Source of the DNA: JACVRN01 sp035276685
Lineage (GTDB): Bacteria > Acidobacteriota > Blastocatellia > Pyrinomonadales > Pyrinomonadaceae
Assembly: GCA_035276685.1 (NCBI GenBank)
Contig: DATELK010000079.1
Coordinates: 1 to 25,457, forward strand
DNA: 25,457 nucleotides
Direction: 5' to 3'
A program made the position numbers and the translations under genes. Below are positions 18,934 to 25,457 of this stretch, in pieces. The first letter of the stretch is position 1, and every line of letters begins with the position of its first letter. A model generated the notes under the pieces. That model searched no databases. It was not told where the DNA came from and saw only the letters and a list, made by a program, of their open reading frames with translations.

Positions 18934-21900
18934 ATGTCTACCAGGGGTCGGATACTGGCCTGTCTATTCATCTTTGCCATCTTAACTCTCATGTCCGTCA
19001 GCTGGATGGCTTCATCCGGCATCGCCGCTCCTGTCTGTACTTCTCAGACTTTCGCCGCCGCGTTGAACACAACTCTGCCGGGGACAGCCGTCGCCAGCGC
19101 AGCCGCGGATTTTAATAACGACGGTAAGATGGACGTTGCCATAGGCATCCAGCGCTTTCCCGACAGCATTTACATCTATTTGGGTAACGGCGACGGTACT
19201 TTTCTCAGCCCGGCATCCTATCCCGTAGGCGTCTCGCCAAGGTCTATTACCGTTCATGATTTTAACAATGACGGTTTTAAAGATTTGGCCGTGACGCAGC
19301 TTGGCGACCGCAAGGTCTCGGTGATGCTAGGCAAAGCGGGCGGCGCTTTCGGCGCTTACACGGCCTACACCGTAGGCTCGGAGCCTCGCTCTCTGGCGCT
19401 TGGCGACTTCAACAGCGACGGCAAGATGGACATGGCCGTCTCCAATGAAAGCTCCGATAGCGTCTCGCTTCTTTTCGGAACAGGCAGCGGGAGTTTCACG
19501 GGCCCGAACAACGTCAGTGTCGGAAGGTGGCCTATGGCCATCGTCGCGGCGGATTTCAACAAGGACGGAAAGAGCGATTTAGCCACCGTCAACACCGGCA
19601 CTAACGACCTCTCGATTCTGATTGGAAACGGGGCCGGAACCTTTAGCCCCGCAACGAGCGTCCCTGTCGCAGTCAATCCCAGAGGTCTTATCACGGGCGA
19701 TTTCAATGATGACCAGATAGCGGATTTGGTGGTCTCCAATCCATATGCTCATACGGTCTCGGTGCTGCCGGGTAAAGGCGACGGCACGTTTGGCACACGA
19801 CGAATCCACTCGTTGGGATACTACGGCGACTACATGGCTGTCGGAGATTTCAATGCCGACGGTCATAGCGACCTTGTTCTGAGCACGGAGGGAGCGACCC
19901 CGGCTACAAATTACTACGTCACCGCCGCGCTGGGCATGGGCACGGGCGACTTCGGCCTGCCCATGAATTTCACGACATCCGTTAATTCAGCCAAAATCGT
20001 CATTAACGTTGCCGACTTTAACGGCGACGGCAAAGGCGACCTCCTGGCGCTCAATAGCGGGTTTACTAATGCTTTCTCTATCCTGCTGAACACGTCCTGC
20101 GACCCTACGCCTACGCCCACCCCGACGCCTGTCCCGACTGTGACGCCAACTGCGACTCCAACGCCGAGCCCGACTCCCGTTCCGTCACCCAGGCCTACGC
20201 CGCCTCCTGCCGGGCCGGGCGGCCAGGTGGCATTCGCGCGTTACATAGCGGGGCAGCAGTTTGAAATCTTCGTGATGAACGTTGACGGCAGTTATCCGGC
20301 GACGAGAATAACCTACAACTCCGACGGAACCGGCTACGTAATCCCGCCTGAGTCGGATTACCCCGCGTGGTCTCCCGATAACACGAAGATTGCTTTCAGA
20401 GTTGCCTATGTCGGACAGGATAGCGATATCAGCGGCATCTACCTGATAAACCCGGACGGGACGAATCAAACGAAAGTCATTGGCGGCAATACGGGCAATC
20501 CCACGTGGTCGCCGGACGGAAGCCGTATAGCTTACGTCTCGGCAGAAGTCGCCACCTCGAACGACATCTTCATAGTCAACGCGGACGGAAGTAATCCGAC
20601 CAGACTTACTACGTCTCCGCGTTTACAGAAGAGCCAGATTACCTGGTCGCCGGACGGAAGCCGTATAGCTTTTTCCTATTACAATCTGGACGCCGAGGAT
20701 GCGTTCGAGATTTACACCATCAGTCCCGATGGTCTTACTATGACCAACCTCACCAAGACCACAGGAGTTACCGACCTGGATCCCGCGTGGTCGCCTGACG
20801 GAAGCAAGCTGGCTTATACGAAAAGGCAGAACGGCGTTTCGGAGATATGTCTGATGAATGCTGACGGCAGCAACCAGCGCAGCCTTCCTACAAGAGCGTT
20901 CGGAAGCCAGCCCACCTGGTCAGCCGACGGGACGAAGATAGCTTTCATCGTAGGCGGCAGCGGTAGCGGCCAGCTTTATATCATGAACGCAGACGGGTCT
21001 GACCAGCACCCTTTAATCAGTAATCAGCCGAATAACGTCTCGCTGGCTCATTCAGACTATTCATACGTATCTTCCGGCACGGGAGAGGCGGCCGCTGCCG
21101 CCGTCGCGGATGACAAGACTCCAAACTGGCAAAGGTCTAACCAGGCTGTCGCTACGCCCACGCCGACGCCAACCCCCACGCCGACACCGACGCCTACTCC
21201 TACGCCGAGCCCGACTCCCGTATCGCTCAACATCAGCGGGCGCGTTACAACAACAGGCGGGACGCAAGGGGTAAGCGGCGTGACTATGACCGTGACTATG
21301 CGCAACGGCAACACAGTTACCTCAAGCGTCACCGCTCAAACAGACCAGAACGGAAACTACTCCTTCTCGAATCTGCCTCTGGGTCAATCGAGCGCGGAGA
21401 TTCGCCCGTCGAAGGCCGGGTACAACTTCGAGCCGCTGGGCAAGATATTCGTCTCTTCAAGCAGCGTGAGCGGCAGCTTCACCGCCGACTTCACCGCCAT
21501 CCCGAATGTTATACAGTTCAGCCGGGCCAATTACACCTTCAACGAAACGACCGTCAACACCACGCAGGGCTTCGGCTCTGTCGCGGTAAACGTCACGCGC
21601 AATGACACGAGCGCACCGGCCACGGTGCAATACGCCACCTCCGACACAAGCGGCGGCAACGAGTGCAGCCAGGTGACGGGTCAAGCCTCTCAACGATGTG
21701 ACTACGCTACGCAGGCGGGGACTCTGCGATTCGCAGCGGGAGAAGGCACAAAGACGATTCGGATTCCCATCATCAACGACGGTTATCAGGAGGGGAACGA
21801 AAGCTTCAAAGTCACGTTGAGCAATCCCACAGGCGGAGCCATGTTAGGCGACGACGACGAGGCGACTGTCACCATAGAGGATAGAGGCGTGGCCACTGCT

Positions 21901-22719
21901 CCGACCGAGAACCCTTACCTCGGCAACGAGTCCTTCGTGAGGATGAACTACCTGGACTTCCTCGGCAGAGAGCCCGACGCGGAAGGCTTCGGCACGTGGG
22001 CTACAGGGCTTAACACCTGCGGCCCCGAGAAGGGATTCCTAGGAGCGCCTAAGAACTGTGACAGAGCCTTTGTCACACACGGGTTCGTCGCGAGCCCGGA
22101 GTTCACGGAGCGCGGCTATCTGATACACCGGATGTACGAAGTTGGACTGGGGAGACTGCCTCGCTATGCGGAGTTCGTGCCCGACATGGCTGCCATGAGC
22201 GGCGCTCCCGGCTCTCAGGAGCTGACACAGAACTCCGCCCAGTTTGCCGAGAGCTTCGCCAGCAGACAGGATTTCCTTAACCGCTTCGGAAGCGTCTCTT
22301 CCGCGTCTCAGGCCGCACAGCTCATACAGTTGCTTGAACAGGTGGCGGGCATCACCTTGCCCGCATCTACGACTACTCTGCCGGGACAGCCGACTCAGTA
22401 CAACCGTCAGGACTTAATCAATAAACGGTTGAGCGGAGAGTTCTCTCTGGGTCAGACAATCAAAGCATTCGTCGAGCAGAAGCCTATTTATGACAGATAC
22501 TTCGAGCGCGGGTTTGTCACCATGATGTACTTCGGGTTCCTCAGACGCGACCCTGATTTGAACGACCCCGGATTAGCAGGTTGGACTGAGTGGGTCTTTG
22601 TCTTTACGAACGGCGGTGCCGCAAGAAACAGGCCCGACATTGGCGTGCGCGATATACATCACCTGATATTCGGCTTCATCTACTCGGAAGAGTACAGAAA
22701 GCGTTTCGGCCAACCGTAA
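18934..22719 (+). CDS. Large mosaic secreted protein: FG-GAP, WD40-like, Calx-beta, DUF4214
   Basis: A 1261-residue exported multidomain protein. Residues 1-31 are a signal peptide. Residues 35-388 hold seven FG-GAP/VCBS repeats with calcium loops of the type DFNxDGxxD. Residues 390-427 are a Pro/Thr linker. About 428-690 is a TolB/PD40-like propeller with five W(S)(P/A)D(G/N) repeats (e.g. NPTWSPDGSRIAYV). Residues 739-764 are a second Pro/Thr linker. About 765-855 is a carboxypeptidase-regulatory-like beta-sandwich (ISGRVTTTGGTQGVSGV). About 857-985 is a Calx-beta domain (FSRANYTFNETTVNTTQG). About 995-1258 is a DUF4214-type region (FVRMNYLDFLGREPDAEGFGTW). These modules bind calcium, sugars or proteins outside the cell; a surface adhesion or matrix role is inference. 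A strong promoter precedes it, but the nearest AGGAG lies about 14 bases before the ATG, a long spacing. Confidence 0.88.
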   Translation: MSTRGRILACLFIFAILTLMSVSWMASSGIAAPVCTSQTFAAALNTTLPGTAVASAAADFNNDGKMDVAIGIQRFPDSIYIYLGNGDGTFLSPASYPVGVSPRSITVHDFNNDGFKDLAVTQLGDRKVSVMLGKAGGAFGAYTAYTVGSEPRSLALGDFNSDGKMDMAVSNESSDSVSLLFGTGSGSFTGPNNVSVGRWPMAIVAADFNKDGKSDLATVNTGTNDLSILIGNGAGTFSPATSVPVAVNPRGLITGDFNDDQIADLVVSNPYAHTVSVLPGKGDGTFGTRRIHSLGYYGDYMAVGDFNADGHSDLVLSTEGATPATNYYVTAALGMGTGDFGLPMNFTTSVNSAKIVINVADFNGDGKGDLLALNSGFTNAFSILLNTSCDPTPTPTPTPVPTVTPTATPTPSPTPVPSPRPTPPPAGPGGQVAFARYIAGQQFEIFVMNVDGSYPATRITYNSDGTGYVIPPESDYPAWSPDNTKIAFRVAYVGQDSDISGIYLINPDGTNQTKVIGGNTGNPTWSPDGSRIAYVSAEVATSNDIFIVNADGSNPTRLTTSPRLQKSQITWSPDGSRIAFSYYNLDAEDAFEIYTISPDGLTMTNLTKTTGVTDLDPAWSPDGSKLAYTKRQNGVSEICLMNADGSNQRSLPTRAFGSQPTWSADGTKIAFIVGGSGSGQLYIMNADGSDQHPLISNQPNNVSLAHSDYSYVSSGTGEAAAAAVADDKTPNWQRSNQAVATPTPTPTPTPTPTPTPTPSPTPVSLNISGRVTTTGGTQGVSGVTMTVTMRNGNTVTSSVTAQTDQNGNYSFSNLPLGQSSAEIRPSKAGYNFEPLGKIFVSSSSVSGSFTADFTAIPNVIQFSRANYTFNETTVNTTQGFGSVAVNVTRNDTSAPATVQYATSDTSGGNECSQVTGQASQRCDYATQAGTLRFAAGEGTKTIRIPIINDGYQEGNESFKVTLSNPTGGAMLGDDDEATVTIEDRGVATAPTENPYLGNESFVRMNYLDFLGREPDAEGFGTWATGLNTCGPEKGFLGAPKNCDRAFVTHGFVASPEFTERGYLIHRMYEVGLGRLPRYAEFVPDMAAMSGAPGSQELTQNSAQFAESFASRQDFLNRFGSVSSASQAAQLIQLLEQVAGITLPASTTTLPGQPTQYNRQDLINKRLSGEFSLGQTIKAFVEQKPIYDRYFERGFVTMMYFGFLRRDPDLNDPGLAGWTEWVFVFTNGGAARNRPDIGVRDIHHLIFGFIYSEEYRKRFGQP
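20101..20214 (+). repeat. Coding Pro/Thr low-complexity tract 1
   Basis: An in-frame run of six-base CCNACN-type units encodes alternating Pro and Thr with Val, Ala and Ser variants (TPTPTPVPTVTPTATPTPSP). It is a flexible linker between the FG-GAP and propeller domains. Confidence 0.85.
21151..21226 (+). repeat. Coding Pro/Thr low-complexity tract 2
   Basis: A purer in-frame run of ACNCCN units encodes about twelve consecutive Thr-Pro pairs. The number of units could vary between strains through slippage without breaking the frame. Confidence 0.85.
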
Positions 22720-22740
22720 CTGTCGGGCTTTGAACGGACT

Positions 22741-25457
22741 CTAACGCCAGTGGCTCGCTGAGCCTGCGTCGCTCTCCAGCAATTTGCGTATGGCGTTAGA
22801 GCTCATAAACAGGGCGCGCTGCTCTTCGTCCTTAACGCCGTCGGCGATTGCTTTGACTATCTCCACGGCCCGCGCGAAGGCTTCGGCCGCGCCTTGCGCG
22901 TCGCCTTTGCGGGCCAGCAGGCTCCCGAGCGCCGCGTGAGCTTTCCAAGCGACAACCGGGACAGGATGCGTCTCAAGCTCCGCTAGCGCAGAGCTCAATT
23001 CGGCTTCCGCCGCCGCCACGTCGCCGCGCGCGTCCGATACCTCCGAGAGCAGCTTGTGCGCGACCGCCTTGTACTTTCGCGCGCCGTATTGCGTAGCCAC
23101 TTCCAGCAGCCTCCGCGCATGCTCTTCCGCCGCATCCGTATCGCCTGCGGCCAGCGCATGCTCGCTCTTCCCGGCCTGAAGCCTTATGGAGTAGCGCCAG
23201 CGAAACCACGAATCTTTCTGGAAGATGGCTTCGACCTCGCGAAAAGCATCCATGGTGCTTTCGCTCTCAAGCCCTGCGCGGCCACGGTCAATGCCAAGGT
23301 TGATGAGAGAGTTGGCCTGCGCTTCCAGCACGTTAATCTCGCGCCCTACACGAAGTCCGCGCTCGTCATGCTCAATGGCCCGCTCGAAATCCTGTAGCTC
23401 CCTGTAAATCCAGCCGACGCAGTTAGGCATGCGCGGCCCCCAGAACTGGTCTTCATAACGGTCGGACAGCTCAAGCCCTTCGCGAAAGGTCTCAAGCGCC
23501 TCCGTCATGCGGCCCATGTTGCCGCGCACCATGCCGAGCACAAAGTAGGTTTCCAGAAGCAGGAAGCTGTCGCGCAGCTCTTTAGCAAGAGCCTGAGCTT
23601 CCTTAAGCATCTCTTCCGCTTCCGCATACTCCGTCTGGAAGAAGTGCAGGAGCCCTCGCCACGCAAGACTTGAGAGCAGGATTGATTGATGCTTGAGCCG
23701 CCTCGCGCCTTCTATTATCTGGTCCAGCATGGGCCGGGCCTTATCAAGCTCTCCGTCGCCCAGATGCTTCAGGGCAAGAACCTGCATGGCCTCTATGCGA
23801 AGGTGCTCGCTTCCGGCGCGCTCCGCCGTGCGAAGTATCTCGTCGGCGCGGGCCGTAATCTCGTCCAGCCGGTGAGAGTAAAAGAGCGTCATGGTGAGCG
23901 CATTAAGGGCGACGGATTCCTGCGCGGTCGAGCCGAGCGTGCGCGCCAGCTCAAGCATCTCCGTGAAATCATCCACTGACTTCTGAAAGAGGCCGCGCGC
24001 AAAGTTAATCTTGCCGCGCTTGTGATAGAGCGCCAGCAACCGCTCGTCCTCGCGAGCGTCCTCGTTCTTCTTCACAAGCTTGAGGGCGTGGCCGTAGTGC
24101 TCAGAGGCTTCCGTGTTGGCAAACAAGCGCGCGGCGTTGTCGCCCGCGTGAGTCAGGTATTCTACGGCGCGAGGGAAGTCTCTGCCGCGCTCGAAATGCA
24201 CGGCGAGCTTGGCGGCGATGCGCGCGGACTGTTTGCCGTAATGCGCCGCGAGCTTCTCTCCGGCCTGCCTGTGCAGCAGCACGCGCCGCTTGGCCACCAT
24301 GTCGGCGTAAAGCACGTCCTGATAAAGAGCATGAGCGAAGCGGTAGCGCGTGGCGAGGCTTCCGTCCGGCAAGTCCTCTTCGCCGCGAGCCTCTATCAGG
24401 CCATGCGTTCTCTCCACAGTTGCCAGCCGCTCCTCCAAATCCAAATCATCCACGCCAAGGAGGTGAGCCGCGACCGTGGAGAGAAATTCTTCTCCCTCGA
24501 CGCTGGCGTATTGCAGGGCGCGGCGGTCTTCTTCAGAGAGCGCCTGAATCTTCTTGCGAATCATGCTGCGAACATTCTCGGGCGCTTCCAGAGCCATCTT
24601 TGACAGTGGCCGAGCCAGCGTCCAGTGCTCGTCCACGCGCGTGATGTCGCCCGTCTCTGCCAGAAACTGTATGAGGCTGGTGGCGAAGAGAGGATGCCCT
24701 TCCGTCTTGTGATGAATGAGCGAGGCCAGCTCTCTGGGAAAATCGTTCGGCTTGAAATGAGAGTCCAGATAGCTTATCAGGTGCGCCTGCGTCAGGGAGC
24801 CGAGCGCTATCTTCTCCGAAGCCCTGTGCGACTGCATGTCCAGCTTGAACATCTTGAGCGGGTGGGTCGATAGCTCAAGCTCCTCCGGCCGCATGGTTCC
24901 TATAATCAGCAGTCGCTGGTCTGCGACGCGCTGCCCTAAGTGTCGCAGCAGGTCTATGCTCGAAGGGTCTGCCCAGTGCAAATCTTCCAGCAGCAGCACG
25001 ACGGGCGAGTTGGACGAAAGAGCCGTCAGCATGTCTCCCATCTCGCGCAGCATGCGCTCCTTGCTCGCGCCCGCCGTCTCCTGTTGCAGCTTTTCTATGG
25101 CGATGCTTGAGACGAAAGCGGCGGGGAATTGCAGACACCACGTAGGCGCGTAGGTTCTCAGGAGCGCGACGATGCGCTCGCGGTGCGGGCCTGTCAGCAA
25201 CGACCCTATCGCTTCCAGAAAAGGGAGATAGGCTTCGCCCGTGCCGTACTGCTCCACGCTGCGCCCGTGCGCTATGACCACGCCTAGCTGCTGCTTGCGC
25301 GCGCGACGCAGGAACTCGTGAACGAGAGACGATTTGCCTATGCCGGGCTCGCCCGTGATAAAGACCACTCGCCCCTCGCCCCTGACGCTCTGGGCCAGCA
25401 GCTCGTTCAGCTTCACCAATTCCGGCTCGCGCCCGACGAAAGCTTCCGACTCCGCGT
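22741..25457 (-). CDS. AAA ATPase / TPR signalling protein, N-terminus outside window
   Basis: More than 900 residues are visible, and the frame is still open at the right edge. The first visible codons read AESEAFVGREPELVKLNELL, the usual opening of an AAA_16-type ATPase module, so the protein starts upstream. Walker A is GEPGIGKS (about 25330-25353) and Walker B is VVLLLEDLHWAD. Helical TPR-like repeats fill the C-terminal half (e.g. ALYHKRGKINFARGLFQKSVDDF). Such modules follow protein-kinase, adenylate-cyclase or LuxR-type domains in large signalling proteins; which one applies is unknown here. An internal TTG at 25419 is not the true start. It converges with the mosaic gene with only 21 bp between the stops. 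Confidence 0.88.
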   Translation of the reverse strand, partial: AESEAFVGREPELVKLNELLAQSVRGEGRVVFITGEPGIGKSSLVHEFLRRARKQQLGVVIAHGRSVEQYGTGEAYLPFLEAIGSLLTGPHRERIVALLRTYAPTWCLQFPAAFVSSIAIEKLQQETAGASKERMLREMGDMLTALSSNSPVVLLLEDLHWADPSSIDLLRHLGQRVADQRLLIIGTMRPEELELSTHPLKMFKLDMQSHRASEKIALGSLTQAHLISYLDSHFKPNDFPRELASLIHHKTEGHPLFATSLIQFLAETGDITRVDEHWTLARPLSKMALEAPENVRSMIRKKIQALSEEDRRALQYASVEGEEFLSTVAAHLLGVDDLDLEERLATVERTHGLIEARGEEDLPDGSLATRYRFAHALYQDVLYADMVAKRRVLLHRQAGEKLAAHYGKQSARIAAKLAVHFERGRDFPRAVEYLTHAGDNAARLFANTEASEHYGHALKLVKKNEDAREDERLLALYHKRGKINFARGLFQKSVDDFTEMLELARTLGSTAQESVALNALTMTLFYSHRLDEITARADEILRTAERAGSEHLRIEAMQVLALKHLGDGELDKARPMLDQIIEGARRLKHQSILLSSLAWRGLLHFFQTEYAEAEEMLKEAQALAKELRDSFLLLETYFVLGMVRGNMGRMTEALETFREGLELSDRYEDQFWGPRMPNCVGWIYRELQDFERAIEHDERGLRVGREINVLEAQANSLINLGIDRGRAGLESESTMDAFREVEAIFQKDSWFRWRYSIRLQAGKSEHALAAGDTDAAEEHARRLLEVATQYGARKYKAVAHKLLSEVSDARGDVAAAEAELSSALAELETHPVPVVAWKAHAALGSLLARKGDAQGAAEAFARAVEIVKAIADGVKDEEQRALFMSSNAIRKLLESDAGSASHWR

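Overview
The window looks like chromosomal DNA of a GC-rich (roughly 55-60%) soil-type bacterium, most likely Acidobacteriota, class Blastocatellia. This is inference. It rests on a mosaic FG-GAP / Pro-Thr linker / Calx-beta / DUF4214 secreted protein, a Peptidase_Mx plus ATP-grasp gene pair, a Rieske / cytochrome b / cytochrome c cluster beside a coproheme decarboxylase, frequent Shine-Dalgarno starts, and several families of fold-back repeats in the intergenic gaps. There is no rRNA, CRISPR array, transposase or phage module.

Left part (1-4400): a DUF4436-like membrane protein (-), a small unknown protein (+), then three minus-strand genes that may act together. These are a signal-less M6-type metalloprotease, a 74-residue protein that is a free-standing copy of the protease's C-terminal domain, and a Gly/Ser-rich protein with six (V/A/L)P(T/S)P(M/F/E) repeats. 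From 4388 to 6490 there is a nearly gene-free stretch, a SIMPL-domain periplasmic protein, and a divergent intergenic region holding thirteen units of a degenerate but perfectly phased 21-bp repeat. A 51-residue Lys-rich gene lies just beyond the array.

Middle (6600-11250, all minus strand): an exported TPR protein, a hicB-hicA toxin-antitoxin pair, a Peptidase_Mx metallopeptidase translationally coupled to an ATP-grasp ligase, tRNA-Arg(UCG), a DUF3565 protein, and a candidate 6S RNA. The 6S call rests on a -10 box, a rod-shaped fold with a central bubble of about 19 by 21 nt, and a terminator.

Respiratory block (11227-15313): on the minus strand come a Rieske protein, a cytochrome b fused to a c-heme domain, a PEGA-like small protein and a c-type cytochrome lipoprotein. 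ChdC/HemQ is divergent from them. The cytochrome b lacks the Qo-site PEWY motif and one of the four heme-b histidines, so a normal Q-cycle is doubtful.

Right part (15446-25457): a secreted glycoside-hydrolase-like protein, a small membrane protein, an acylphosphatase, and the 1261-residue mosaic secreted protein behind a near-consensus sigma-70 promoter. Convergent with it is a large AAA/TPR signalling ATPase whose N-terminus runs off the window.

A recurring theme is intergenic fold-back DNA. Five unrelated sequence families form long inverted repeats. Three lie just after stop codons of minus-strand or plus-strand genes, one lies between convergent genes, and one lies just upstream of a start codon. 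A half-copy of one family sits at the left edge of the window.
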